Part shown: positions 52,120 through 61,402 of the stretch, in pieces
Layout: each line of letters opens with the position of its first letter
Position numbering within the stretch: position 1 is the first letter of the stretch
NCBI GenBank assembly: GCA_937865685.1
Contig: CALMGU010000076.1
Span: 1-64,000 of the forward strand
Length of the DNA stretch: 64,000 bases
From: an uncultured Alphaproteobacteria bacterium
GTDB taxonomy: Bacteria > Pseudomonadota > Alphaproteobacteria > Micropepsales > Micropepsaceae
Direction: 5' to 3'
The notes under the pieces: generated by a model
The model's input: the letters and a program-made list of their open reading frames with translations, nothing else
Told to the model about the DNA's origin: nothing
Databases searched by the model: none
Position numbers and translations under genes: made by a program

Positions 52120-53286
52120 TTACGCGTCCTTCCTGCCGGCAGACGCTACAAGCCGCTTTGCCACCGCCACAACCCGTTCGGCGCTATTGACCCAGGTGAG
52201 GGATTTTCGCGTGATCGTTTCTCTGGCGGCCGCACCCAGACGCACACGGAGCGCCGGGTCGGCGCAGAGCTTGAGCAACGCCGCTTCCAGCGCGCCCGGA
52301 TTCTTGGCGAACAGCAGCGCGTCATGACCCTCGGTGAGAATCTCGCGGATATTTTCCATGTCGGGCGCGACGATGGCCGAACCCAACTGCAGATATTCGA
52401 ACAGCTTGAGTGGCGATGAATAAGGCGTGACATCCGGCAGCACGGCGATGTCGAACGAGGTCACATGGCGGGTGACATCTTCGCGGCCCACAATGCCGGT
52501 AATGGTAAGCCGGTCAGGAATGCCTTTGTTGCGGGCATGTTCTTCCAGCGAAGCGCGCGCCGGCCCGTCGCCCACCACCAGCACCCGGATATCATACGCA
52601 TCGCGATGCAAAGCCGCGAAATCGATCAGCCGATGCACCGCGTTCCAGTCGCGGATGAACCCGGTGAAGCCCAGCACGATCACCGGCTTGCCGTCAGGCC
52701 CCGCAGGCATGTCGGTCTTCGGCACCGCCTGGAAACGGGCGGGATCCACGCCATTGGGCACCACGGTGATGCGCGATGGGGGAACGCCATAGCTTTCCAC
52801 GGTCTTGGCCAGAACCCCGGTGACGGGAAAGGCGTGATCGGCATTGCGCCAGATATAGCCTTGCGCCCAGCGCCCAATGCGATGCAGGCGCAGCCCGTCA
52901 TTCTTCGCCCGTTCTTCGAACAGGGGCGAATTGACTTCCAGGATCAAGGGCAGGCCCAGACGCTTTCGCACCCAGACACCGGCGAACAGATAGAGGCTGA
53001 AGCGCTCATAGATGATATCCGGCCGATATTTCAGCGCGGCCGCGCGCAGGCGCCGATAGGCCTTCAGATTGTAAAGGATCTCCAGCGGCTCATAGAGCCA
53101 GGCGGGGATCAACTTCTTGATGCGGTCCACGGCGGAATTGGAGCCGCCGAATTTGGTTTCGGCGAAGGCGGCCGGCCCCACCAGGATCACATCGTGACCC
53201 AGGGTCTTCAGCGCCTTCATCAATTCTTCCAGATGGACAGACTGGCCGTCGCGCGAGGCGATGCGATGATGGAAGAGAATTCGCAT
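52120..53286 (-). CDS. Family 4 glycosyltransferase, XrtA-associated type
   Basis: 388 residues, ATG start. N-terminal MRILFHHRIASRDGQSVHLE and C-terminal LPDVTPYSSPLKLFEYLQLG SAIV with the KPSLEYLQ-like donor site. The protein resembles the family recalled as TIGR04063, common in exosortase A loci. GT-B fold; donor unknown. It sits between a similar glycosyltransferase and the amidotransferase. Confidence 0.88.
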   Translation of the reverse strand: MRILFHHRIASRDGQSVHLEELMKALKTLGHDVILVGPAAFAETKFGGSNSAVDRIKKLIPAWLYEPLEILYNLKAYRRLRAAALKYRPDIIYERFSLYLFAGVWVRKRLGLPLILEVNSPLFEERAKNDGLRLHRIGRWAQGYIWRNADHAFPVTGVLAKTVESYGVPPSRITVVPNGVDPARFQAVPKTDMPAGPDGKPVIVLGFTGFIRDWNAVHRLIDFAALHRDAYDIRVLVVGDGPARASLEEHARNKGIPDRLTITGIVGREDVTRHVTSFDIAVLPDVTPYSSPLKLFEYLQLGSAIVAPDMENIREILTEGHDALLFAKNPGALEAALLKLCADPALRVRLGAAARETITRKSLTWVNSAERVVAVAKRLVASAGRKDA

Positions 53287-53330
53287 GATTCAGTGAACCC
53301 CTCCCTCTATCGCCTTGTGCAACGAAGCTG

Positions 53331-54551
53331 TCATAGCACCGGGGCCGCTTTACCTTGGTTAAGAAGCCGGTCGAATTGCTGCAACAGGGCCGGCCAGGCG
53401 TAATCCTGCTCCACACGCCGGCGGGCGGCGGCGCCCAGGCTGCCGCCGGACAACCCGGCTGCCGACAGGCAGGCATGCGCAAATTCCTCGGCCGTATCGG
53501 CCAGCAGCAATTCACGCCCCGGCTCCGCATGGATGCCCTCCAACGCGTCGCTGGTCACCACGGTGGGGCGGCCCATCGCCATCGCTTCCAGCACCTTGTT
53601 CTGGATGCCGCGTGCGATGCGCATCGGCGCCACCGAGGCATCGGCATGGGCAACATAGGCTCGAACGTCCGGCACCCGGCCGGTGACGAAGACGCCGCCG
53701 ATCGACGTCAGTGCCCGCACTTTCGGCGATGGGCTGGCGCCCACGATGTGAAATTGCGCCGCGGGCATGGTCTGGCGGATCAGAGGCAATATGTCCTGGG
53801 CAAACCAGACCACCGCATCGACATTGGGCGGATAATCCATGGTGCCGGTGAAAACGAAATTCGGCTTGTCCAGGGGATAAGGCGGATCGAATGCATGCGC
53901 CGGATCGAAATAATCCAGATCGACACCATTGCTGACCGCCCAGATGCGTTGGAGATAACGGGCCTGTTCCTTGCGGAAGACATCAGCCTCCGCTTCGGAC
54001 ACGAAAGTGGACCAGTCACATTCGCGTACGATACGGGCTTCCAGTTCCGCCACACGCCGCCATTCGCGCCGATAGACCTGGCGCATGGGAAAGGATGCCA
54101 CCTCCGCATAGGAACGCCATTTCTCGGAATCGACATCGATCAGATCGATCAGGCGGATGGCCGAACGCGTTTCGGGCAAATCCAGGATATAGGGCGCCAT
54201 ATTGGACGAGCAGACCACGATGATGTCCGGCTTGATGGTCCGCACCACATCGCGAACCCAGTTCTGCAGCCCCCGGTCGCGGTAGAAAACCACGCTGAGC
54301 GCCTCGCCGGTCAGAAGGCCCGACAGAGACAATATCTTGGCATAACCCCGGTCGATCTCGGCGAAATGAGAACTGGCGCACATCGCCCGGACGGTGGGGA
54401 TATGCTGTACGTCATGGGGATCGTCCACCAGGCAACCCAGATGGATGTCGTGGGATTTGCGCAAATGCCGAAGCAGCTGCAGCACCCTGATTTTCTCCCC
54501 CTTGTTGGCGGGATAGGGGATGCGCTGGGTGAGGAAAAGAAGATTGGCCAC
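53331..54551 (-). CDS. Sugar transferase, XrtA-associated type (TIGR03087-like)
   Basis: 406 residues, GTG start, 5 bases after the FemAB stop. N-terminal ANLLFLTQRIPYPANKGEKI, DLIDVDSEKWRSYAE and C-terminal APMRIARGIQNKVLEAMAMG RPTV match the stp1 family of exosortase A loci. GT-B enzyme in the assembly of the repeat unit. Confidence 0.9.
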   Translation of the reverse strand: MANLLFLTQRIPYPANKGEKIRVLQLLRHLRKSHDIHLGCLVDDPHDVQHIPTVRAMCASSHFAEIDRGYAKILSLSGLLTGEALSVVFYRDRGLQNWVRDVVRTIKPDIIVVCSSNMAPYILDLPETRSAIRLIDLIDVDSEKWRSYAEVASFPMRQVYRREWRRVAELEARIVRECDWSTFVSEAEADVFRKEQARYLQRIWAVSNGVDLDYFDPAHAFDPPYPLDKPNFVFTGTMDYPPNVDAVVWFAQDILPLIRQTMPAAQFHIVGASPSPKVRALTSIGGVFVTGRVPDVRAYVAHADASVAPMRIARGIQNKVLEAMAMGRPTVVTSDALEGIHAEPGRELLLADTAEEFAHACLSAAGLSGGSLGAAARRRVEQDYAWPALLQQFDRLLNQGKAAPVL

Positions 54552-54556
54552 GGCGG

Positions 54557-55582
54557 TTACGCCAGGCTACGGCTGATGAAAGGCGAAATCGCGTTGGCCA
54601 CCGGAATCGGCAACCGCTGCCAGGCCGCGATGATCTTGGCATAGCGCGGATTGGTGGGATTGAGATTGGGCAGGGTATCGCGCTCCAGAAGCAGATATTG
54701 GTGTGTGATCGGGCGCGGCTCGAACCCCCAATTGCTCTTAAAACTGTAGGGGCCGGTGCCGACCTTGCTGCGGCCGAAATCGAAGATGGTGGCGCCCCGT
54801 TCCACCGCCCGGCGCATCAGCGCCCAATACATCATGTCGTTGGCGCCGCTGCGGCGGGCTTCCACCAGGCTGCCGGTATAATAGGGAAGCACCTTGTCGC
54901 GGAAAAAGAAGCTCATCACGCTGGCGGTGGGTACGCCGTCCTTGCGGACGGTGAGAATCTCACACGCCTCGCCGAACACGGTCAGCAGATTTTCATAGAA
55001 GCGCCGGGGCAGGATGGGCGTGCCGTGATCGCGCAAGGTGCGGGCATAAAGATCAAAGAATGGCTGGATGCTGCGCTCGATGGAGATGGTAAAGCCCTGC
55101 TCCAGGGCCTTGCGGACCACGGCGCGCTGCTTTCGGGGGATCTGCTTGAGGTTGTCGGCTTCCGTGGCGGCAATCGGCCCTTCGAAGCCGGCATAGAGAT
55201 CGCTTTTCGCCTGCCAGCCGGGTTCCGCTGCCGGACAAGCGCGAAGTTCGACATAGCCGACCTTGCGGTCGCGGCCGAGCTGGGCTGCTTCTTCCAGCAC
55301 CGCCGCCAAACCCGCGGTGCTGGCGGAGAGCGGACCGCCCCCCACCGTGAAGCCATTGCTGATCAGAAAATGCCCGAACAGCCGGCTGTCGATCTCCGTC
55401 AGCGGCAGAATTGCATCGATGGCGCCTGCGCCATCGCGCGAAATCACATAGGGGCAGGCATGGCCGAAGCTGCGCTTGACCACCTCGCGCCAGCCCGACA
55501 GCTGGAAGAAATTGGCATCCGGGCGGGAGGCGACAAACGCATCCCATTCGGCCGAAGCCGCTTTTGTATCAGGCAGCAGCAT
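54557..55582 (-). CDS. FemAB/GNAT-like protein, XrtA-associated
   Basis: 341 residues. Features of the FemAB family (TIGR03019): FFQLSGWREVVKRSFGHACP, RKQRAVVRKALEQGFTISIE, and ANDMMYWALMRRAVERGATI followed by DFGRSKVGTGPYSFKSNWGF. Such proteins have two GNAT-like domains and may transfer an aminoacyl or acyl group onto a glycan. ATG at 55582 overlaps the deacetylase gene by 14 bases. Confidence 0.9.
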   Translation of the reverse strand: MLLPDTKAASAEWDAFVASRPDANFFQLSGWREVVKRSFGHACPYVISRDGAGAIDAILPLTEIDSRLFGHFLISNGFTVGGGPLSASTAGLAAVLEEAAQLGRDRKVGYVELRACPAAEPGWQAKSDLYAGFEGPIAATEADNLKQIPRKQRAVVRKALEQGFTISIERSIQPFFDLYARTLRDHGTPILPRRFYENLLTVFGEACEILTVRKDGVPTASVMSFFFRDKVLPYYTGSLVEARRSGANDMMYWALMRRAVERGATIFDFGRSKVGTGPYSFKSNWGFEPRPITHQYLLLERDTLPNLNPTNPRYAKIIAAWQRLPIPVANAISPFISRSLA

Positions 55583-56468
55583 TGCGGGTCTGGGTCGGCG
55601 CCCGCTCCGAGGATCCATTGAGGAATATGGAATCCATCCGATCCCAGCGGAAATCGCGGGTCAGCCGGCCAAGCCGTTCGCCGGTCTTGGCCAGATTGGT
55701 GTAATGGCGCAGGCGCGATTTCGCCGACACGCCGCCGGGACGCGGCTGATCCGGATCGACTTCCCAGGGATGAATGTAGAACACCGCCGGCAGGCGGTCG
55801 CGGCGATTGATACGATTGAGCGCCGCGCGCGACAGCGCATAAGGCAAAAGGCGGAAATAGCCGCCGCCGCCGGCCGGATAATTTTTCGAACCGACGCGGA
55901 CCGTGGCGATCGGCACTTCGATCAGGCTTTTTGTGCCTGCGGGCTTATAGACCGCGCGCGGTGCATCCGGATTGGAATAATTGTCCCGCGCCACCGGATA
56001 GATGCTGGAGGAATAGCGATAACCTTCCTCTTCCAGCAGGGGCCAGGCCCAAGGCGTGGCGGCGCCCACGCTGAAGGTGGCGGCGCGATAGCCGCGCACT
56101 TCCACCCCGCCAATATCTTCCAGGATATTCTTGGTGCGGCGGATGTCAGCGCGGAATTCTTCCGGCGTCTGGGAATCGACGCGATAATGACAATAGCCGT
56201 GACTGGCCAGTTCATGGCCACCTTCCACGATGGCGCGGATGGTGGCGGGATTGCGCTCGGCGATCCAGCCCAAGGTGAAGAAGGTGCCTTTCACTTTCGA
56301 CGCGGCGAAGATGTCCAGAATGGTTCTGGTGTTGCGGTCGACGCGCGAGGGATAGCTGTCCCAGTTGGCGCGCGTATACGCCGCCTCAAGAGCCTGGACC
56401 TGATAATAGTCCTCCACGTCCACGGACAGGCCGTTCACGATGGAAGATGTTTCCGGTCCCTGCTCCAT
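55569..56468 (-). CDS. Polysaccharide deacetylase, XrtA-associated
   Basis: 299 residues. NodB fold with VDVEDYYQVQALE (first Asp), FFTLGWIAERNP, metal-binding HELASHGYCHYRV, and ATFSVGAATPWAWPLLEEEG. The C-terminal DUF3473-type segment (YFRLLPYALSRAALNRINRR, FYIHPWEVDPDQPRP) fits TIGR03006. It should de-N-acetylate the exopolysaccharide. ATG 56468 lies after GTGGTGG; GTG at 56477 is possible. Confidence 0.92.
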   Translation of the reverse strand: MEQGPETSSIVNGLSVDVEDYYQVQALEAAYTRANWDSYPSRVDRNTRTILDIFAASKVKGTFFTLGWIAERNPATIRAIVEGGHELASHGYCHYRVDSQTPEEFRADIRRTKNILEDIGGVEVRGYRAATFSVGAATPWAWPLLEEEGYRYSSSIYPVARDNYSNPDAPRAVYKPAGTKSLIEVPIATVRVGSKNYPAGGGGYFRLLPYALSRAALNRINRRDRLPAVFYIHPWEVDPDQPRPGGVSAKSRLRHYTNLAKTGERLGRLTRDFRWDRMDSIFLNGSSERAPTQTRNAAA

Positions 56469-56480
56469 GGCCACCACTTG

Positions 56481-58004
56481 TCAGAATCGCCTGGTGATGG
56501 CCGCGTACAAGACGTTTTCGGTGACGCTCTGGCCGTTGGTGAAAAGCTGCACCTGGCGCTGATAGGCATAGCCTGCCGCCGCCCGCATGGTGGAATTGAT
56601 GTCGTACTGAAGACCGACCCTGCCGCCATAGGATTCACTGGAGCCGAAGAAGGGATTGGCAAAGGTGTGGTAGTAATCGATGCCCGCGGCGAAGGCGAGA
56701 TCCGGGGCAATGCTGCGCTGATAATCGACACCGGATACCAGCGAACGGTCGTGATTGTTGGAAGGCAGCAGCATGCGGTCGTTCCAGGTTGCCCGCAGAC
56801 CGATGCTCTGGGTTTCCCAGGCATAGACCAGGGCCAGATCGCCTTGCTTGTTCAACGCGGTCTGGTTGTCGATGTTGCCGTTGATCAGGAACTGGGTGGT
56901 GCTGAGCTGGGGCGGCAGCTGGATAGCGGCAATGGTGGACGTGTTGAACGCCGTGTTGATCTGAAGCTGGTTCGGCTGAATGGCTTCAAAATAATGGCCT
57001 TCGGCGAAGAATTCCTGGGAAATCTGCAGATGCAGATCGCCTCTCCAGGCGGCGTGGCCGAACCGCGCGCCATATTCGACCGAGATGGTGGAATTCTCGC
57101 CGCCAGGATTGACGCCGAAAATGTATTCGGCGCCGCCGCTCCACAGTGCATCGTGGATATTCACGATGCCCGGCTGCGTCACATTATCATAGCCGCCGCG
57201 CCCGATCAGGCGGATCTCCGGGAAGATCTGGACGTAGAGGGACTGCTGCAAATTATAGGCTTCGAAATTGTGATCGTCCCGCTCGACCTGGGCATTGGTG
57301 ACCAGCTCATAGCCGCGATAGCGCGCGCCCGTATCGATCGCGGCGGCACCCGCCAGAATCGCGGCATTGTTGGGCAAGCCGACGCTGCTGGCATTGGGAT
57401 TGTCGAAAAAGACCTGGGCGAAGCGGCCCAGCACATCGACATCGGCGAAATCGTCCAGGGTGGTCGTCAGGTGCGGACCAATATCATAGGTGGCGATTGT
57501 GATCTGATTTGCGGTTCCCACCCGGTTGATCGCGGGGGTGCCGAAAGTCGAGACGCTGGCGTTCATCAGCATCGCATTGGCGTCGATCGACAGGAATTCG
57601 GGGATCACGGCGTAATTGGCGGTGCCTTGCGCATCGCCGGAGAAGCCGCTGAGCTGGCTCTGGCTGGCATAGGCGTCGTAATAGGCATGGCCGACCAGGC
57701 TGGCGGTGAAGGGGCCGTGGACATTGACCTCCGCCCCCACCATCGGGCGGGTGATGAAGTCGGCTTTCTTATCGGTCGAGGTCAAAAGCGCGTTGTCGGT
57801 GAAGGTCTCCTGCAGACCCACCAACGGAGAAATCGAGAAATCTCGGGTATCGATCAGCGGGGCGGGGGCGCCGGCAGGCGGCCGTTCCAGGATGCCCGAA
57901 AAGACGCTCTGCGCGGAGGCGCCGGTCGATGCCATGGCAAGCAGAAAGACGCAGCCGCCCGCGAATTTACCAGCGCGGCTGGCCCGAAAACCCAAAGACT
58001 GCAT
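56481..58004 (-). CDS. Outer-membrane beta-barrel protein, XrtA-associated
   Basis: 507 residues with signal peptide (MQSLGFRASRAGKFAGGCVF LLAMASTGASA) and barrel-type alternating strands ending in ENVLYAAITRRF (terminal Phe). It begins after the signal with a short plug-like region and LQETFTDNALLTSTDKKADF. Family recalled as TIGR03016. It may be the outer-membrane partner for export. ATG 58004 has GAGGGGAT upstream; a GTG at 58037 would overlap the kinase stop. Confidence 0.85.
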   Translation of the reverse strand: MQSLGFRASRAGKFAGGCVFLLAMASTGASAQSVFSGILERPPAGAPAPLIDTRDFSISPLVGLQETFTDNALLTSTDKKADFITRPMVGAEVNVHGPFTASLVGHAYYDAYASQSQLSGFSGDAQGTANYAVIPEFLSIDANAMLMNASVSTFGTPAINRVGTANQITIATYDIGPHLTTTLDDFADVDVLGRFAQVFFDNPNASSVGLPNNAAILAGAAAIDTGARYRGYELVTNAQVERDDHNFEAYNLQQSLYVQIFPEIRLIGRGGYDNVTQPGIVNIHDALWSGGAEYIFGVNPGGENSTISVEYGARFGHAAWRGDLHLQISQEFFAEGHYFEAIQPNQLQINTAFNTSTIAAIQLPPQLSTTQFLINGNIDNQTALNKQGDLALVYAWETQSIGLRATWNDRMLLPSNNHDRSLVSGVDYQRSIAPDLAFAAGIDYYHTFANPFFGSSESYGGRVGLQYDINSTMRAAAGYAYQRQVQLFTNGQSVTENVLYAAITRRF

Positions 58005-58033
58005 ATCCCCTCGCCACCAAAAGTGACGCCGAT

Positions 58034-58876
58034 TCACGAATTCCTGGAATATCGGACCGGCGACCTGGAATGATCAGTCTTATTGAAGACCATAGCAACC
58101 CGGGATTCGTCAATCGGTCCGGCCTGGCGGTGGAGGATACCCAACCCTTCGTCAATGTCTTTCCGGCGGGTCTGTCCCTTGGCGGCAACAAACATGATCT
58201 GGCCGGCATAGCCGGCCAGCGAGATGGTCTCGCTGCAGGCCAGGACCGAGCCGGAATCGATGATCACGATCCGTTTCTGGGAGCCGTCATGGAAAGCCTT
58301 CAGCAGCTGCGTCATCCGCTCGCTGGTGATCAGTTCGGGCGCGGTGATCCTGGGCAGACCTGCCGGCACGGCATACACGCCCTTGACGCTGGTGGGATAG
58401 ACGATGTCCTCGATCCCGATTTCCTCATTCTCCAGGAAATCCAGCAAGCCCAGTTCGCCCGAAAGGCCCATGCGGCGGGACAATTCCGGCGAACGCATAT
58501 CGGCATCGATCAGGATGACGCTGTAGTCGCGTTCGAAGATAAAGCTCATCGCCAGGCCCAGAGTGACCGTGGTCTTGCCTTCGCGGGGGCTGGCGCTGGT
58601 GATCAGGATGGTGCGCGGATCCTTGGCCTTGTCCGCGGGCGCATTGTCGATGCGCGACAGGATATGACGTTTGACGACCCGGAAATCCTCGCGGGTGCGG
58701 GACTCGTCGAAATGCGGGGTGACGACCGAGCCGACCCGCTTCACGACCCCGCCCCGCTCCTCGACCTTATCCAGGCTCGAAACCGTGTTGGCCGGCACCA
58801 GGACGGTGTCGTCGTCTACCGATATGTCGGCGGGAAAAACCTTGCCCGTAAAGGGAACTTTGCTCATCTGACCCAT
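58034..58876 (-). CDS. BY-kinase-type tyrosine autokinase, XrtA-associated
   Basis: 280 residues. Walker A TSASPREGKTTVTLGLA, Walker A' VILIDADMRSPELSRRM and VIIDSGSVL. These cytoplasmic kinases pair with a Wzc-like chain-length protein (encoded immediately upstream) to control polymer length. The C-terminus has only one Tyr (RYSRNS) where many BY-kinases have a Tyr cluster. ATG at 58876 chosen; ATG at 58867 also possible. Confidence 0.9.
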   Translation of the reverse strand: MGQMSKVPFTGKVFPADISVDDDTVLVPANTVSSLDKVEERGGVVKRVGSVVTPHFDESRTREDFRVVKRHILSRIDNAPADKAKDPRTILITSASPREGKTTVTLGLAMSFIFERDYSVILIDADMRSPELSRRMGLSGELGLLDFLENEEIGIEDIVYPTSVKGVYAVPAGLPRITAPELITSERMTQLLKAFHDGSQKRIVIIDSGSVLACSETISLAGYAGQIMFVAAKGQTRRKDIDEGLGILHRQAGPIDESRVAMVFNKTDHSRSPVRYSRNS

Positions 58877-58892
58877 CGCCAATTGCCGCCTG

Positions 58893-60341
58893 TTATTTCA
58901 CAAAACCCTGAAACAAGGTTGTCGAATATTGATGGAAAATTGCCTGAAGCCATGGCGACGTGGAAACCGATATCAGAACCGTGGCAACCAAAAGGATAAT
59001 TCCGAAGGTTACGAAGACGGCAACATGGCGGGAACTTTGAGCAACCTCGCCCGTATGCCAGGTCTGCTCCCAGGAAATCGTTCCTATGACCGGTAGCTGG
59101 AAAGCTTCCTCCAGCTCTCTGGGTGCCACGAAGACGCCGGTGATGGCGCCGCGCAGATAGGCCGCTCCGATGCCGCCCGCGATCGCCGCAACCACCGCGA
59201 GCAGCAGCAACAACGGACGGTTGGGGCCCGATGGCGTGGCCGGAATCGTGGGCTGGTTGGTGACCTGGAACTTCGCCGAATTGTTCGCGCCATAGACCGC
59301 CAGGGACATCTGGGCGGCTTCGCGGCGGGCCAAAAGCTCCTGATAGGCGTTGCGCAGCATGTCGTCGGTACGCTTGAGATCGGCTTCCTGCGCGGCGATC
59401 TGCGGCGGCAGGCTGGGTCGGAACCGGGCGCGGCGCAGCCGCGCCTGGGCGGCGGCCAATTGTCCGCGCGCCACAGCGACAGCGGAATTGCCGCCGGCCC
59501 TGCTGGTCTGGGCGGCACGCTGCTGCAGTTGCGCCAATTGCTGGCGGGCCGCGATCACGTCGGGATATTGATCAGTGTATTGCAGGCGCAAGGCCGCGAT
59601 GCGGTCTTCCAGGGCCGCAATTTGTCCCTGCACCGGCGAATCCGAGCCGCCATCGCGCGCCAAAGCGGCAGTATAGGCGGCGCGCGCATTCTCGACATCG
59701 CTGGCGGCATCGGCCTCTTCGGCGGTATCCGTCGCCAGAGCGGCGCTGTCGCCATAACGGGCATGGAACGCGGCGATCTTTTGCTGCGATTCATTCAGCT
59801 TGCGCTGATAGATCGCGATCTGCGAATCCAGGAAGACATCGGCCTGGCTGAAATCGCGCTGGGCACGATCCTGGGTGCTCGACACGAACTGGGCCAGGAG
59901 CAGCCGGACCACATTATAGGCCTTGGCCGGATTGGTGGCGGTGTAGTGGAATTCGGTGAAGCCGTCGCCGGCATCGGGAACAACTTCGATCTTGTTGCGC
60001 AAAGACAGGATCGCGGCCTGGCGCTGGGCCGGGTCGAGGCGCGACAGGGTCGGATTCAATTGCTCGGCGACCTTGCCCAGATTCTGGTCGTTGAGGAGGG
60101 TCTTCTGCACCACATAGGTGCCGCCATATTCGGCGCCCAAAGAGACATTCGCGGCGGCGGCGGAGAGCGAGGTCTGCCGGGGAACATAGATCTGCGCCCA
60201 GGCGTCGTAATTGTCGGGCATCCGCACGATATAGGCGGCGCCTGCCACGAACAGAACGATCGCGGTGATGATGGCCGTCCAGCGATAGCACCAGATGCGA
60301 ACCATTTCGTCGTAGAGCAGACTGAGTACGGTACCGACCAT
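58893..60341 (-). CDS. Polysaccharide chain-length determinant (Wzz/Wzc-like), XrtA-associated
   Basis: 482 residues. Two membrane helices (AIITAIVLFVAGAAYIV near the start, and VFVTFGIILLVATVLISV near the end) enclose a periplasmic coiled coil (about 160-350). Also NQPTIPATPSGPNRPLLLLL leading to another helix. The protein is a co-polymerase that sets chain length with the kinase downstream (family TIGR03007). Gap of 16 bases to the kinase start. Confidence 0.93.
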   Translation of the reverse strand: MVGTVLSLLYDEMVRIWCYRWTAIITAIVLFVAGAAYIVRMPDNYDAWAQIYVPRQTSLSAAAANVSLGAEYGGTYVVQKTLLNDQNLGKVAEQLNPTLSRLDPAQRQAAILSLRNKIEVVPDAGDGFTEFHYTATNPAKAYNVVRLLLAQFVSSTQDRAQRDFSQADVFLDSQIAIYQRKLNESQQKIAAFHARYGDSAALATDTAEEADAASDVENARAAYTAALARDGGSDSPVQGQIAALEDRIAALRLQYTDQYPDVIAARQQLAQLQQRAAQTSRAGGNSAVAVARGQLAAAQARLRRARFRPSLPPQIAAQEADLKRTDDMLRNAYQELLARREAAQMSLAVYGANNSAKFQVTNQPTIPATPSGPNRPLLLLLAVVAAIAGGIGAAYLRGAITGVFVAPRELEEAFQLPVIGTISWEQTWHTGEVAQSSRHVAVFVTFGIILLVATVLISVSTSPWLQAIFHQYSTTLFQGFVK

Positions 60342-60441
60342 GTTCCTGTTCGTTCAGTTTGAAAGCGCCCATCAGACCGCCGGGCTGCGTACGCAAGACT
60401 AGACATCCGGCCCCGCCGCCGGGCGGGGCCGGATTAACGCA

Positions 60442-61068
60442 TCAGAACCAACGCTCCGGAATGCGGACGACATCGCCCGGCATCAGCTGAACATTGGCTT
60501 TCAGGTCGCCCGACTTCATCAGGTCGGCCAGATGAACCGGAATGCCCCGGCTCACGCCATTCTGCGTGCGGATGATCTGGGCGTCATTGCCCGCCGCATA
60601 GGTGTTGAGGCCACCCACATCGATCATCACGTCCAGAACCGTCATGCCGGCGCGATACGGCACCGATTTCGGAGTCGCGGCGGCGCCGATGACCCGGATG
60701 GAAGCGGCGCTGCCGGTCGCGGTGGCGACGGTGCGGACCAGGACAGTGACCACGGGATCCTGGACATATTTGCCAAGCGCGGTGCGCAGGTCGGCCGCCA
60801 GCGCGGTCGGTGTCTTGCCCTGGGCCTGGATGTCGGCCACCAGCGGCGTGGAGATTTTGCCATCCGGCCGGACCGGCAGGGTAACGGACAGGTCCGGATT
60901 TTTCCAGACAAAGACCTGCAGTTCGTCGCCAGGCCCGATCAGATAATCGGAAGCGACAGCCGCCGAAGCGGACGAAGCCGGAGCGGCGGCACTGTTTTGC
61001 GCCTGTGCCGAGATCGGCGACAGCAGCAGCAAAGCCGCCGCCACATGTGTGAGTTTAAGACAATTCAT
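60442..61068 (-). CDS. Polysaccharide export protein (Wza-like), XrtA-associated
   Basis: 208 residues. Signal peptide (LKLTHVAAALLLLSPISAQA) then the export domain: YLIGPGDELQVFVWKNPDLS, VRPDGKISTPLVADIQAQGK, VRTVATATGSAASIRVIGAA and an SLBB-like domain ending MPGDVVRIPERWF. Family recalled as TIGR03027. No lipobox Cys at the cleavage site. First gene of the nine-gene operon; ATG behind GAGGGGC. Confidence 0.93.
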   Translation of the reverse strand: MNCLKLTHVAAALLLLSPISAQAQNSAAAPASSASAAVASDYLIGPGDELQVFVWKNPDLSVTLPVRPDGKISTPLVADIQAQGKTPTALAADLRTALGKYVQDPVVTVLVRTVATATGSAASIRVIGAAATPKSVPYRAGMTVLDVMIDVGGLNTYAAGNDAQIIRTQNGVSRGIPVHLADLMKSGDLKANVQLMPGDVVRIPERWF

Positions 61069-61402
61069 TGCGATGCCCCTCGTTTGAAGCTCAATTCCCA
61101 AACCCAAAGCAAACCCCGTACCAAGTCGTTACGTATCAAAAGCAGACGATCTTCAAGTCTGCCCAAACTGGCACGGGCTGCCCTGCCCAACGCGAACTCC
61201 AACCGGCAACCGACAGGCGGCTCCGGTCCCGGGATTACAACGTACGATGCTATAATATTTCCTGAAGGCTGTCGCAGAACTTGGCCAACAATAGGTATCG
61301 GTATCGTGACAGTTAATCGCAGGTAACCCAGCCAAAAAACCGGCCCCGGACAGCCTTCCCGGCGGGGAAGGCGCCGCGGCCCTTTTCGGGGGCGGACTTA
61401 GC
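61069..61402. promoter_or_regulatory. Upstream region of the exopolysaccharide operon
   Basis: No gene seen. It must hold the promoter of the minus-strand operon that begins with the Wza-like gene; an AT-rich TATTATAG near 61247-61256 (on the minus strand) is a possible -10 region. The other end contains a terminator for the gene that enters from the right. Confidence 0.5.
61335..61384 (-). terminator. Rho-independent terminator after the Asn-rich protein gene
   Basis: On the minus strand, GCCTTCCC-CGCC-GGGAAGGC forms a perfect 8-bp stem, extended by the flanking GGCC/GGGGCC bases, and is followed by GGTTTTTT. It lies 20-70 bases after the stop codon at 61403. Confidence 0.8.

Noticed and set aside
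50218-55582. Search for an exosortase or PEP-CTERM tail among the exopolysaccharide genes
   Set aside because: No protein here has the eight-helix exosortase pattern, and no secreted protein ends in a PEP motif followed by a helix and basic tail.
55476-58073. Very long open frame on the plus strand opposite the deacetylase and barrel genes
   Set aside because: It is antisense to well-supported genes with recognisable motifs, has no homology I recognise and no signal of its own; long antisense frames are common in GC-rich DNA.
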